Positions 1 through 12,262 of a stretch of 60,000 nucleotides of DNA are shown piece after piece. Source of the stretch: Gnetum montanum (Eukaryota > Streptophyta > Gnetopsida > Gnetales > Gnetaceae). The translations under genes were made by a program, and so were the position numbers. Position 1 is the first letter of the stretch. Each line of letters opens with the position of its first letter. The notes beneath the pieces were generated by a model that was given only the letters and a program-made list of their open reading frames with translations, was not told where the DNA came from and did no database searches. The stretch is taken from assembly GCA_015680685.1 (NCBI GenBank), contig MNCI01011447.1:130452-190451 (forward strand), read 5' to 3'.

Positions 1-926
1 TAATATATGTTGTAGGAATTAATGGGCTAGGAAGCATGAACAGATCATGTAAACGTACATTGATGATCCTTTGCTATATCTTCCTAGGTGCTTTGGTTGC
101 CAACCACTCTGCACTTACTCTACCTCATCCCACTTAAGAATGATCTTCTCCTCCACATGTCATAAGGTGATCATAGCAATGGTAGATCTGAATGTAGGTT
201 CTATAATCCAACATAGGTATCCCATCAACCTTTGGTATAGGTAGATCATAAAAAGCCAAAAATAATAAACACAATAAATTAAAATTAAATTTATAATCAC
301 ATATTTAAAACCAATTAAATAATTAAAGGAAAAGTAATTACAAATTAAAAAAGTTAGAAATCATTGACATTACATAGATAAAAATTGAAAAAAATTTACT
401 TACTTGGCTTAGGCAATGTAGGGGCCTTAGAGATCACAAATGCATGTATGGCCAATTTTGGAAAACCCCACCAAGTATGAGTAGTTCTTATGACTAAACA
501 CTTGTGGTAGAATTGAGAAAACAATAAGGTATACTTTCTAAAGTCATCCTTTAGTTGCTACAACACTACAAGTATTATAGCTGGGCCTTGTGCAAAAACT
601 TCCAATGCTATATGTGCCATGGATAGGATTTAGCTACTTTTGATCAATCCTCCATTGTGTACCCTATACCTACAACATGTGAACGAGAAAAACCATTAAA
701 TCCAATAGCCTAATGAAAATAGGAATGTAATGAAAAAAAATTAGGATGAAATTTATTCTTGCAAAAGGTAGAAGGTTCTAGGAGCATTTTGAAATAAACT
801 ATTGATCCAATGGCCTATCATCAAGGTGTTTTTGATATTATACTCAATAAAATTTAGCATATCCAAATTTTGTGATAACTTGCATGCCCTTGATGTATAT
901 GAATAATCTTGCTAGTCATCTTCTAC
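1..926. other. AT-rich stretch, no gene recognised
   Basis: Stop codons are dense in all frames and there is no LTR end, primer site or protein motif I can name. From the size of element B (about 9.6 kb between its LTRs) this part could be the 5' portion of element A, but I could not find the gag expected here. Confidence 0.4.
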
Positions 927-1118
927 TCAACTAATAAGATCAACCACCATGAACTTGGTAATACGGCTAGCAAACTCTAATAGAAGTATCTTTACTATAA
1001 TAGCTATAGTGTTAGTGGCCAAGTGTGACCACATGATCACATTGAAGTTCTTAAGAAAATATGCAAAAAACTCTTTGGTCCCAAGCCTAAACCTTAAAGA
1101 GCCATGATTAAGAATCAT
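927..1118 (-). pseudogene. possible fragment of an FCP1/NIF-type (HAD-like) phosphatase
   Basis: A 63-residue open stretch reads RLGTKEFFAYFLKNFNVIMW, followed about 20 residues later by KFMVVDLIS. This loosely resembles the RPG-x-x-EFL...FNVGIWSS...LFVWD pattern of the FCP1 homology domain, a protein-serine phosphatase fold. The DxDxT catalytic motif that should lie upstream is not visible, and the reading frame breaks on both sides. If real it is a short decayed gene fragment, perhaps carried by a repeat. The similarity is from memory and short, so chance resemblance is quite possible. Confidence 0.25.
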
Positions 1119-3180
1119 GTTGGAAGACAGAATATTTTATCCAAGCACACTTATGCAGCAAAAAATCCCAATTAGTTCTATGAATATCAAGATAGGATTC
1201 AAGAATGGCCTACAAAATTGACAACATAACTATTAAAAAATAAGCAAGATGAAAATAATCAAAATTTATGAACACGTAAAGCCAAAATAACAAGTGTAAT
1301 GCCAAAATTACATAAATATGCACAAAACAACTAAAATCATTATCTTTAACCATAACTAAAACCAAAATTTATCCTATTAACATTTTCATAAAACCAAGTA
1401 TTCACAAAGTGGCCTATAAAACTACAACTAACAAAGGTCATCCTATAGTTAAGAAAAATGCATTAAAAATTCCAAACATCCTATTGTAAGGTCAAAAAAT
1501 GGGAACAATCATGTAAAAAATTATAACCCATTCTAACAATGCTCAAACAACTATAAAAAAATTAAAGTTTTAGCTTGAATTGACTGAAATTTTTCCTAGA
1601 AGAACTAGTTTAGAGTGAAACAACTATAGTAAAAACTCTAGAAAAGCTAGAAGAAAATTTGAAAAAACTCAAAATGTAGTTGAAGACTTATTCATACCAT
1701 GAGAATGACCTCTAGATACCTTGGACATAGTCCAAAAATTAAAAAAGTGACCAATGCTACTAGTGCAAGCTAGGAAGCCTACAAGGTCAAGAACTGAAAC
1801 TCAAACTAAAAAGGATAGTTACATGGCCAGAAAAATTCATAAAAAAATCCTAAAATGTTTTTTGACTCTAAAAATTATAAAAAAGCCTAAATCAACTCAA
1901 AGAACATTTGAATGCTACAAAAATAAGTATATAAAAATTTAAATTATGACTTGGAATTATTTGGATTTTTCTAAAAGCCCTTGTTTGTAATGAAACAAAT
2001 ATAGTAAAACCTTTGGGAAAATTGTAGAAAGTTTTTTTAAAATTATAGATCTTATGCAAAGCCATTCTATAGTACTCTAGAAACCCCCTATGGGCTGGGA
2101 TGATATCAAAAAAAGTTCCTAGGTATGATAATGTTGTCAATTTTTGGATGAAAACCCATGAGAAAATAGAGAAAACACCATGCACTATGTGATGGAAAAA
2201 ATCACAAAAAATTAATGGGAACTCTAGAAATAGTGATTCCACCTTTAATGTGATCATTAAACCTTTTACAATAGGCCTTTGGATTTTAAAATTACAAATC
2301 ATGCACTATAACCTTATAAAAAATTGTAAAATATGAATATTTTTTAGTAAAATTAGTAAAAATACATATAAAATGGGCTTGAAAATATTTAAATTTTCAT
2401 AGAAAAATTTCCTAAATCCATACTTACAATCTAAATGCAACCATATGATAAAGATTCAACATAAGCGAAATAAAAAATTTTCATAGGATCAAGCCTATGC
2501 TATAGGAAACACCTTAACATTTCAATGAAAATTAGTAAGAAATAATGAAAAAATGTGTATCTAACCATCATGGTTGAAGGGTCCTTGTTGATGGAAGGAT
2601 GGGCAACTTGGGAGGTGATCCTTGTAGCCTTCTCTACATCCTTCAATGTGGGATTCTTTTTGATGATCCACTTCTTGTCAACATGTTGGAAAAATGGAAG
2701 CAAAATCTTCACTTTTGCTACAAATGTGCTACCTTTGGGATGGAAGAAAAGTGAAATATACTCTAAAAACATTAAACTTGGAAGTCCAAATCAGCCAAGC
2801 CTTGCTATCAATCATTTCCTTTGCAAGAAATCAAGCTTAGGAAGGTTGCATGGATCAAAGAATTAATGCTTGAACCTCCCTTGTATTTATGTGCTAAAAT
2901 TACAATCCATGACCTTGAAATACCCATCTCAAATCTAGTGAACTCAATGTTCATAATAGGAAATACCTAATAATGCTAGGCTTGCTTAGGATTTTTACTT
3001 AGATAGCCTTTTGATCTTGGATGGATCCCATAGGATGGAAATAGAATAAAATATGAATAATCTTAATATGATACGATTTAACACTTTAACATATTTTTAT
3101 GCTAGGAATTTATGGTTAGCTAAACATGTAGGTCATGGAACAAATTACAAGATTCAAACACTAGTAAAGTATAGCTCTAG
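1119..3180. other. AT-rich stretch, no gene recognised
   Basis: The open stretches of up to 136 codons on the minus strand (1892-2302, 2500-2772) and one of 103 codons on the plus strand (2555-2866) show no family motif; the last two overlap on opposite strands. Composition is simple and A-rich. It may be the decayed gag/leader part of element A, but I could not align it with the gag of element B. Confidence 0.4.
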
Positions 3181-3499
3181 CAATTTAGCTTTAATCCATG
3201 ATGATTAACCAAGTTTCATGTCACATTAGAAGCCTAAGCACTATTACTGGGAAACCTCTAGGTGCCAACAGATAGCCCAAAATTACTATAAAAAATATCC
3301 AAGGGTTTCTATTGTAGGGAGATAGGATAAATATGCTAACCAACATATTTATGTGAGAGGCAAGGGTAAAATACCCAAATGATACCTTAAGTGACCTTCC
3401 AAGTTACCAATCGCAAACCTAAACCTTAGGTGGAGCCATCAATAGCTGTAAAACTCTAGAAGGAAAGCTAAAAATTATTAAAACTACTAAATCCCTATC

Positions 3500-4760
3500 T
3501 TTTATGTTGGAGGTGTAGATCCTATATGTTATCCATTGTAGAGGAAACATAAAAACTATCAATAGACTCTTCTTTACCCTCCCAAGTTTCCCATAAATCC
3601 TTATCCTAGCACAAAATCCTAGGCCCTAGTTTGGGAGACCTAAGGAGCAAGAAAGGTAGATGAAATAACATCACAAAATCAACTATTGGTTTTTTATGCT
3701 TTGAATGCAAGCTTCATACATTGTCCAGTGCATATGATATCATAAAAATAAAGAATAAACCTTGTACTAGTCAAAATGGCATGAGAATGCATCATACTAG
3801 TCACCAAAACCTAATTTCAAAAACTAGTAACTTTAGAGAATAAGAAGCTAAATTGGATGACTTCACAAATTTCCAAAACTCAATTTATACATTTGGCATA
3901 TAGGGCTTATATGCTAGCTAGTGTATAAAAGAATTACTTGGGATTTTGGGCAATCTCTTGACATCCTTGACTACTTGAAATCCAAATGGAGAAACCTAGG
4001 ACCCCAAAACCAAAATCCAATTGTAATTTGACCTTGGTTAAGTATGAAAACACAATTGTTACTCCTTCAATGATAAAGAAACAAGATTTTTATACTCACT
4101 AGCATATAGGCTAGCATAGAAATTACAAGAAAAACTTTGGTTGACTCATTTTTATCTTGAAAGAAATATTTTTTGACCCTAAGACCTATGCATTTGCTTG
4201 GAAGCCTAATATGGCTAAAATTCCAAATTTAACAACCAATGAAATAATTTATTCTACATACACTGAGACCCAGAGTTTATATGCTATTTGGCATATAAAC
4301 TAGGGTGTGGAAGCTAGTAATCACTTTATGAAGTCAAGTCTACACCAAAAATTAACTTATTTTCTCCCATGGATCATTGCACTAACACCCAAGATCCTTG
4401 ACATCTAAAAATTGATTTAAATGACTCCTTGGAATCATAGGTTACAAGATTTATGTTGGTACCTCCAAAGAAATATGTTTTCTAGCATATAGACTAGCAT
4501 AAAAATCCTAAACAACCTTTTTAATCACTCAAAACAAGCTCAAGTTGACTAGTCAAGGTGCGTGAACCCTCCTACAAGCATTGGAAGCTATCATGAGAGC
4601 TCAAGAATGCCCAAAGTTGTGTTTAGACCACCTAGAAACCACATATCTTAGTCTCATATACTAGCATACTAGTTCCCTAGACTGGCTAGCACATGGGAAC
4701 AATGTCTGACGGTTTGAACAAGTGAAACTAAGTTTAGGCTAGCTAATTCTTAAACCAAAA
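3500..4760 (+). repeat. diverged ~185-bp tandem array with palindromic cores (element A)
   Basis: A word family built on GCTAGC / CTAGCATA / TATATGC recurs at about 3910, 4095, 4280, 4480 and 4657, i.e. every 177-200 bp. Several copies are dyads, for example tatatgctagctagtgtata at 3908. The units between cores are strongly diverged. Element B carries the corresponding array at 28300-30250, also directly upstream of pol, so the array belongs to the family and is not a chance feature of one copy. Confidence 0.65.
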
Positions 4761-5014
4761 ACATTACCACAAGCATTATAATGATCCTACCTAGTTAATT
4801 TGGCCTTCCAAAATGGCTTGCTAAGGTCTATAATTGGTAATATATGATCATATTAGATCATAAACTATCCTACTATGCTTTGTTTAGCCTTATTTCACTA
4901 TTTTTAACCTTATTTAACATTTTTTTCATTTTTTCTTTGGAATATTTTACATTATTTAATATTTTTAATATTGGTACCACTTAATATGCTTTTGGTTGAT
5001 GGTAGGACTAGAAT

Positions 5015-6100
5015 ATGAATACCTGGGAACCATTTACATTACCTTTGAGCCTGAGTGGATCTTATGGTGATGTTGAGTGGTCCAATGATATTATTTACCT
5101 AGATCTTGAGCCTAAGAACTTATTTGACCACATAACCTCTATAGAAAAACCTCTCAAATGTAATGAAAACATAGTTGGAACCCTTGATATTGAGGCTAGT
5201 GACATCATTGAAGAATCCCTAGTTGAGGTTCCATTCACAATACACAATGGTGAGGAGAAAACACTAAAATTAAGTTCCTTAGTTAAACTGCTAAAGGCTC
5301 AAGACATCACCAAGATCCTTCAAAATAATTTTAAAATATTTTCTTGGTCATATGAAGATATGCTAGGTCTTGATCCATACCTCTTTTTACCATAACATTA
5401 TACTTGATCCTCGTATTAAACTTGTTAAGCAAAAGATTCTCAAATTTAGACTAGATATAGCCTTGGGAGTTTGTGATGAGATCAAGAAACATTATCAAGT
5501 TGGTTTTCCCCAAGTTCTCAATTATGTAGATTGGGTATCCAACATAGTAATGGTCCCTATGAAAAATGGTAATATACATATTTGCATTGATTTCTGAGAC
5601 CTAAATGATACAACTATTAAAAATGATTATCCTTTTCCTAGTATTAACCAACTCATCAATACTATAGTTGGACATGCCTTATTGTCCTTCATGGATGGGT
5701 TTTTGGAATACAACCAAGTTAGGATCAACCTAGAGGATCTATTAGATATGACCTTCATGATCCCTTGGGGAATCTAATGTTATATCATGATGTCATTTGG
5801 TCTAACGAATGCGGGTGAAACCTATAAATGAGCTATGACCTACATATTTAGTGACCACATGCTAACGTTGCTTAATGATTACGTGGATGAAATAGGCTAA
5901 TGACCATGAACATGAATTTGACATACTACTTAAATGATGTCTCAAATATGAATTTAAACTCAATCCTATGAAGTTTGTCTTTGGCATTGAAACCAATAAG
6001 ATTATTGGCTTTGTAGTTTTTGAAGTAAGAATACACGTTGATCCTAATAAGGTTAAGGCCATAACCAACTTGACAACACCTAATAACATCAAGGAACTTT
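5015..6100 (+). pseudogene. Ty3/gypsy reverse transcriptase, Tat-like, broken (element A)
   Basis: Reverse transcriptase copies element RNA into DNA in the virus-like particle. The region first reads IFSWSYEDMLGLDP, then (after a frameshift near 5370-5395) VPMKNGNIHICIDF, a stop where Arg is expected, DLNDTTIKNDYPFPSINQLI, ALLSFMDGF, YNQVRINLEDL, MMSFGLTNAGETYK and LLNDYVDE. These match RT blocks 2 to 5 of Ty3/gypsy polymerases; the catalytic YVDD is changed to YVDE. ALLSFMDGF...YNQ is typical of the Tat/Athila side of the family. Several in-frame stops and at least one frameshift make it non-functional. Its start may lie just after a candidate splice acceptor at 4996-5007. Confidence 0.85.
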
Positions 6101-7060
6101 AGGGAATACAAGGTAGATTGCAATTTATCCATAGGTTTATCTTAAGACTTGTGGATAATATATAACCCATGAAAAACTTTGTTAAGAAAGGATTTTACTA
6201 TGAGTGGACTACCCAATGCCAATAGGCCTTTTATAACATTAATTAATAGTTAGCTGAACTAGCCATAGTGTATCTACCACAAAATAATAGACCCTTTTAC
6301 ATCTAATTTGAAATATTTGATACATACATAGCCTCTCTAATCTATCAGAAATAAGATGATGAAGTCATGCATTAATAGCCTATGTACATAGAGGTTGAAA
6401 AGTATTGTCTAGTCTTGGTCTTCTTCTTGAAGACATGGAGATACTACCTCTTTATGAGTCAAGTCAATGTTATATGTGAAAACAACATGTTAAGAGCCAT
6501 AATGAACAACATCTACAAAAGTATCTAAATATCATGGTGGAAATCCACAATAGCTAATTTTGACTTGAATTACATCTTCTAATACTTAACCAAAGGTCAA
6601 TCTATAGTTGCACATATCATAGTTTCCCCAATTGTAGACAATGCAACCATAGATTCTAAATTTCATGATGAGAATTTCAACATTATTAACAAGGTACATG
6701 ATAGTTACAAGGCCATCATGCACTTTGAAAGAGCTTCAAATACCCATGGGGCTAGTTCTACTACCATCTTAACATCACCTTCTAGTGTAATGTAGTCTTT
6801 CACTTACCATTGTCAATTTTCATGTACCAACAACATGGTGGAGTATGAATGATTAATAAGAGGATTGATGGTAGCTCATAGACAAGGAATTAAATAACTA
6901 ATGATAAAGGTGATTCACAACTTGTGGGTAACCAAGTAACTAAGATTTATTCATGAAAAGCCAAGCATTTACAACCCTACAATGACCTAGCTAAAAAATT
7001 GATGCAACAATCTACAAATGTTGGCATTCAACATATATCCTAAACCAAGAATACCTTTGC
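6101..7060 (+). pseudogene. RNase H and second (archaeal-type) RNase H region, broken (element A)
   Basis: After RT the frame shows the tether/RNase H pattern: FVKKGFYYEWT (about 6178), YCLVLVFFLKTWRYY (about 6404), then ANFDLNYIF and LTKGQSIVAHI (about 6550-6620). A second RNase H-like block follows with CTNNMVEYE near 6827 and LIRGLMVAHRQGIK near 6852, matching the TNN-x-AEYEAL...GL pattern of the extra RNase H that defines Tat elements. RNase H removes the RNA strand during reverse transcription. Stops occur about every 20-60 codons. Confidence 0.7.
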
Positions 7061-7289
7061 TGATGTCATTACAACCTTAGACCTGACTATGATACTAGAT
7101 GTGTTTAGCAAGTTACATTCTTTAATGAAGAACTGTGCTCTTCCCATCATCTAGAACATTGAATGCATCTTCATAGCCACTATTAATACCACCTTTCAAA
7201 AAGAGTGGTATGATGATATAAAATTTAACCTAATGCATGTTGAATCTCCATTGAACCTCATTACTTTTCAAAATGATTTTTTTAAAAAG

Positions 7290-8443
7290 AGATAAAAATT
7301 AATATGTTATTAGAGTGTATAACACATTATGTTAAAGGACCTATAGGCATATTATTAGTGTGCTTTGACAAAATTGAAGCTAGCATAGTCCTTGAGCAAG
7401 TCCATGAAGGTATATGTGGAGGATATATAGGACCTAGAGCCATGGACAGAAAGATTAGATAATTAAGATATCATTGTCCATGTATAGAAAGTAACTACCT
7501 AAAAATAAATAGAACTTGTAATACCTATCAATAGCACCCAACTTCATATATGTGCCATGAACTGAGTTACACACTACTTAGATAACCTAGCCATTCCAAC
7601 AATGGGGAATTGACATTATTGGATCTATAACACCTATTTCTTCAATATTTCATATCTTTATCATCATTGAAACCAAATATTTTACAATGTGGGTTGAAGC
7701 TATTCCTCTAAGGAAGACAACATGTCAACAATTCTATAAATTCATACTAGATAACATACTTAACTGTTTTGACATACCTCTAGCTATAGTCATAGAAAAT
7801 TGACCATAGTTTAGTAGCCAAGAAATGTAAGCCTTGTCAACAACTATGGATTAAAAATTTATTTTCATTACCATACTATTCTCAAACTAATGGACAAGCT
7901 AATGCTAGTAACATGGTCAACATAAACTTTCTCAAAAGGATGCTAAATAATAATAGAGAAAGTTAGCATGAGGGACTTGTCCATGCACTTTGGACCTATA
8001 GGACTACCTTTCTAACTGTAATTGGTGTCATCCCATATAGTCTTTATTATGGATATGAGCATATTTTTTCTCTTGAATTGCAAGTTCCATTGCTAAGAGT
8101 ACCTCTATCTAACTTCATCAATGATGAGGAGAACAAAAAGCTATGTAGCATCAATCTCAATTTGGTGGAAGAATAGTGAACACAAACACTTTATCACATA
8201 GAATAGCACTAAGAAAGGCAACAGTAATAACATTATCATGATTTGAAAAAATTAAAGATCAAGGAAGGAGACCTAGTTCTCAATTCCATTCATGACCATG
8301 TGAAAAAATTCTCAGCCAATTGGAAAGGGCCTTTCTTAGTTATCAAAGCCTATGGAAATGGGGTATTCATATTAATGAACATGAATTGGAATGAATTGGA
8401 CAATTTGATCAACCATGCCTTTCATAATACCTATTATATATAA
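7290..8443 (+). pseudogene. Ty3/gypsy integrase with C-terminal domain, broken (element A)
   Basis: Integrase inserts the cDNA into the genome. Visible blocks are VLEQVHEGICGGYIGPRAMD (zinc-finger region, 7391-7450), then decayed catalytic core with SQTNGQANASNMVN (7873-7920; the pattern PQxNGQAEAxN carries the catalytic Glu, which is lost here), ALWTYRTTF and GVIPYSLYYGYE. The last 66 codons (8243-8443) are open and read KIKEGDLVL, FSANWKGPF and LINHAFHNTYY, which match the C-terminal end of Tat integrases (GDLVL...NWEGPF...N...LK.YY). No chromodomain follows. Confidence 0.8.
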
Positions 8444-9087
8444 CATGTTCTCCTATAGTATTTTCTTTATAGGTATTAATAAATGATCAACATCAATGGT
8501 CTCTATAACATACAACAAGTAAGGTCATGTGAACTGCATCTCTCTCTTTCTCTCTGTGACATGTTAAATAAACTACAAACTTTATAAAATATATGATGAA
8601 AGACATAAGTCTCTTAATGTTTTACCAATAGTAGCCTATGATAGTCTATAGTTTGTTGGTTATCTCATGTAGCCTTATGCAATGTCTTGTAATAACATGT
8701 ATTCTTTATCTTGTTTTCTTATTCACTTGGAGTTGTGCTTGTAGGATAAAGCCTAAAAATCATCATGAAGGTGAAATTTATCATAGCATCAAGTTACCAT
8801 GTGACCTTGATGTGTGAGATTTGGTTAGCTTATCATAGCATGCCAAGGGTGCTTGTCTCAAATCCCTTCTACTATCCCTCTTGAGCCATGCTCCTGTAGC
8901 CAAATTACAATCCTTATCCTAAACAACAATGATGACTTATGTTCAACATTCATGCACTGTGGCCATGTGACATCTCCTTCATTAAGCTCCACCTTCAAGT
9001 TTTTTGGATGTAATACATCTTATTCAATGAGAAAATAAAAGAAAATTTGTCCTTGACAATGAAACCAAATGAAGATTTTACCCCTCA
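8444..9087 (+). other. 3' untranslated part of element A
   Basis: No coding motif. The stretch is alignable by eye with 23700-24380 on the minus strand (element B). The open stretch at 8853-9038 has a similar partner in B at 23754-23987 (minus): both contain a run like LNNNDDLCSTFMHCGHVTSP / INNNGDLCLKFMNYGHMTSP. This could be a small conserved frame or simply shared DNA; I do not recognise the protein. Confidence 0.5.
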
Positions 9088-9112
9088 AAAGAAAATAGAG
9101 AATATGGGGAAG
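9088..9112 (+). promoter_or_regulatory. polypurine tract of element A
   Basis: A purine-rich run (caaaagaaaatagag, then gaatatggggaag) precedes the proposed 3' LTR. Element B has the clearer version, aaaaaaaaggggggaag, on the minus strand at about 23698-23716. This tract would prime plus-strand DNA synthesis. Confidence 0.5.
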
Positions 9113-10797
9113 TAGGTTCCCAAAGAATTTAAAAGGAAAATGAAGCCTAAAATTTAAATCAATAGCTCCAAAAAAGAAAATGGAAAAGCCTAATGACCAA
9201 ATAATCCTTGGAGTAGAGTGCTAGATTCATAAACAAATCATCAATTAATGCGTACTTCACACCACAAAGCATGAAGACTACATTGATCAAAAAGCATGTC
9301 ACTACCATATTGTAACCATGATGTCAATATTTGGAATTCTTTATTAGCCCATATGACCATTTTTCAATAATCAAGTATATTCTTTATCTCATCTCAAACT
9401 TCTATCATAGCCCATTATAACATTTTTTCATTGTCACAAGTGCTCTTTGACATGGTTTGATAGCTACAAAATTGAGCACAAAGAGGAAATGTCAGTGATG
9501 GACATGTGGTGGTGTTTTTCATTCTTTGTCAATGTATCTTGTGTTAATCTTCAAAACATCAATAAAGAGGAGCCAATGAAACACCACAATGGAAATTCAT
9601 GTTGAAACCTATGGTTAAAATCATTTGTAATTTGGTGGAAAATAATGATATAAAAAACTACCTTATTTTTTGAAAAATATATTATTGCAACCATTATCAC
9701 TAGGGTTTAAGATAATATTTTTAATGTAAAATGTTATGTTTTTAGTTCATATGCTCTAAATCTCACAAATCTCAGCTTATGGTAGCTAAAAAATTCTTTA
9801 TGAGTTGTGAATGCCTCATCTTTCATGTGGAAAATCTATAGATTTCATATATCTAGGCTTGGGAAGGTTGAAAATGTCTTAAAGACCATCAAATTTCACA
9901 TTTCTAATCCTATATGCTGGTCATGGTAGTTTTTGCATTAGGACACCTATAGATGCAATGTATACAATTTGGGTTAAGTTTTTTTGTTGGGCATCCTTTC
10001 TTGATATGCTAAGTAGCATATGGAGGTAGCATAAAAAGTGTTAAAATATCTAAATTTGATAAATATGCTACTAAGATATGCCCTGGATATAGCTAAAATT
10101 TGGAAAAATTTGTTAGTAATCATGGAAAAACTGTGTTATAATGAATCAGACACCAAATGATCTATTTAAATTAGAGTTAACCAAATTGCAAGGACTTTTT
10201 TGATGATTCATGCAATCACCGAACTTAAGACTTTCAGAGTAGTGCAAGCAAACAAAAGTATATAGTACCAAGAATTTTTGGCAATTTGCATTTAAGATTA
10301 ACATTAAGATTTTCATAGTAGTGTAGATCTACTAGGATTCCATAGCCATTCTTCCATCCATAGTGTAGATCCTAATGATATAGAGACTAGCAACGAGCTT
10401 GAGGAGTAGAACATATGGAACTATTGAAAGTAGAGATGATTGTAGAGCATAGCCTACTAGCTAAATCAGCTTTGAAGCATTTCTCATTTTCTTCTTTATT
10501 TATTAAAATTCAAAAATTTGCATTTTTTGAACTATGCTATTCTGGGACTTTTATTATTTTAATAAAAAAATTTGTATATTTATTTTTTCTTTACAAATTT
10601 ATTCCACATTTCTCTACACTCAAATTTAATTCTACAATTTGATTTATCACATTGTTAACCAACCATAACTTCTTTGGTAATCAACAATACCATCCAAGGC
10701 ACATCAGATCATTTTCTCAAGAACCATGGATTCAAAGACAAATTCTCTTACCTTGAAATTTTTGGCCTTCTAGCACCAAAATTTTTAGGCATTAGAG
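9113..10797 (+). repeat. 3' LTR of element A (approximate ends)
   Basis: The stretch from the polypurine tract to about 10797 matches, inverted, 22116-23692 of element B. One shared landmark is ttctagcaccaaaattttta at 10768 (B: minus strand near 22140). Past about 10797 the two copies differ and RT of element D begins. Ends are estimated from where the match stops; no TG/CA ends or target duplication were confirmed. Confidence 0.45.
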
Positions 10798-12190
10798 ACA
10801 AGTAGAGAAGTTACTTATAAATGGATTTTTTAAGAGAATCCATTTTACCTTATCCAGTTCTAGTATTATTTGTGTTAAATAAGGATAACAAAAAATGGAA
10901 GATATGCATTGATTCTAGGTAGATAACATGATAACGGTAAGATACAAATTTTCTATTTCAATGATGGATGATATTCTTAATATCCCTACCAATGCAAACT
11001 TTTTAGCAATACTAATTTAGAGAGCGGTTACCATCAAGTTAGAATCAGACTTGATGATCAATGTAAGATATCTCTTAGAACATCAGATGAATTTTTTGAG
11101 TAATCTAAGATGTTAGTTTGGCTCATGAATCCACCTAATCTATTCATGAGGTTGATGGATGATGTACTTAAAGAGTTGATTGTTAAGTATTGTATTTATC
11201 TTTTCTAATAATATTTTGGTATATAGGTATAATTCATAGGAGGATTTGGATCACTTGAGGAGAGTTTGTCTAAAATTAAAGAAGTCACATTTGATGAACA
11301 ATGTGAATAAAATCCATTTTCTCAAAAGGAAAATTGCATACATAACACATGTTATTTCTGGAAACAAAATTCAAATTCAAAACTACTAAAGGGCTTGGAG
11401 ATTGGCCATCTCCTACAAATGTTGAGGAGCTAATATCATTTGTTAGCTTAGAAGGTTGTTTTTTTTTCTTTGAGGGTTTACAAAACATTTCAGTGATATT
11501 TCTTTGCTAAAGTAAAACAAATATTTTAGGGGAGATGATAAAACTCAAAGAATCTTTGACTTGTTGAAAGAAAAAATTACTAATGAATTGGTGCTTGTAA
11601 TTCCAAATTCTCTAAAACCATTTTTTAGGTAGAAGTGAATGCAAGTGAACTTTCTTTGAAGGGGTACATTCACAAGAAGATATTTCTATTGATTTTTTTT
11701 CTTAAAGGTTGAATGAGTCAATGCAAAAACATAGTATATATGAGAGGGAGTTATACCCTATTCTTTTAGAAATTAGGAATTGGTGGAATTCCTTATTACT
11801 CAAGAAATTTACTTTGGTGATGGATCACAAGGCACTATAATTTCTTAACTCTAAAAAGAAGTTGAGTGCTAAGCACATGAAATTAGTTGCACAAGTACAA
11901 TAGTTTAATGGAAAAAAGCTAATGGTGTGGTTGATACATTATCCAAGGTGCATGTGGTGAATTTTAGCAATCCTCACGTTGAAGGTATGGATGATTTTGC
12001 TAATTTTTATGAGCATGATTATGACCTTGGATAGGTTTAAAGGAGCTTCATCTAACCATTGATGAGTATGATAGAGTAGTGGACGAAGTATCATATTCAA
12101 GATGAACTTTTTTGGCTTGGCATAGTAACTAATGTTTCAAACATTTTGTTGTATTTTACTTGTTAGATATTAAAAAGAGATAATAAAGTT
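10798..12190 (+). pseudogene. reverse transcriptase and RNase H, broken (element D)
   Basis: Across several frames one reads WIF..RIHFTLSSS, WKICIDSR, YKFSISMMDDILN, YHQVRIR-like blocks, RLMDDVLKE, YIFFYNILVYR with EDLDHLRRVCLKLK, then AYITHVISG. These are RT blocks of gypsy elements (the YFDD position reads as a decayed FSNNILV). RNase H pieces follow: VNASELSLKGYIH, YERELYPIL, LVMDHKAL, KHMKLVAQVQ and VWLIHYPRC. The MMDDIL...YHQVRIR...EDLDHLRRV style differs from the Tat elements A and B and suits a chromovirus. The frame ends in the insertion of element C at 12263. Confidence 0.75.
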
Positions 12191-12262
12191 GATGAAGATT
12201 ACATACGTTTTCTAATTACCAATAGTTGACAAGAAAGTATATAAATGAATTTTGTTAGTGGT

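Larger units (their letters stand above)
3180..10797 (+). mobile_element. element A: decayed Tat-like Ty3/gypsy retrotransposon, 5' part unresolved
   Basis: The order is tandem array, RT, RNase H, second RNase H, integrase, polypurine tract and 3' LTR, which is the gene order of the Tat branch of Ty3/gypsy elements. All reading frames are broken. From about 3.2 to 10.8 kb it matches, in inverted orientation, element B (about 30.3 down to 22.1 kb), including the non-coding 3' part: both carry a recognisable stretch on catgtagccttatgcaatg (8668 in A, minus strand near 24130 in B). The right end is placed where the match to B stops, close to the start of RT of element D, so A appears to lie in D. 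The left end was not found. Confidence 0.75.

Noticed and set aside
8540-8560. CT and TG runs (8540, 16847, 18412) as regulatory elements
   Set aside because: Short simple repeats of the kind expected in AT-rich plant repeats; no supporting context.
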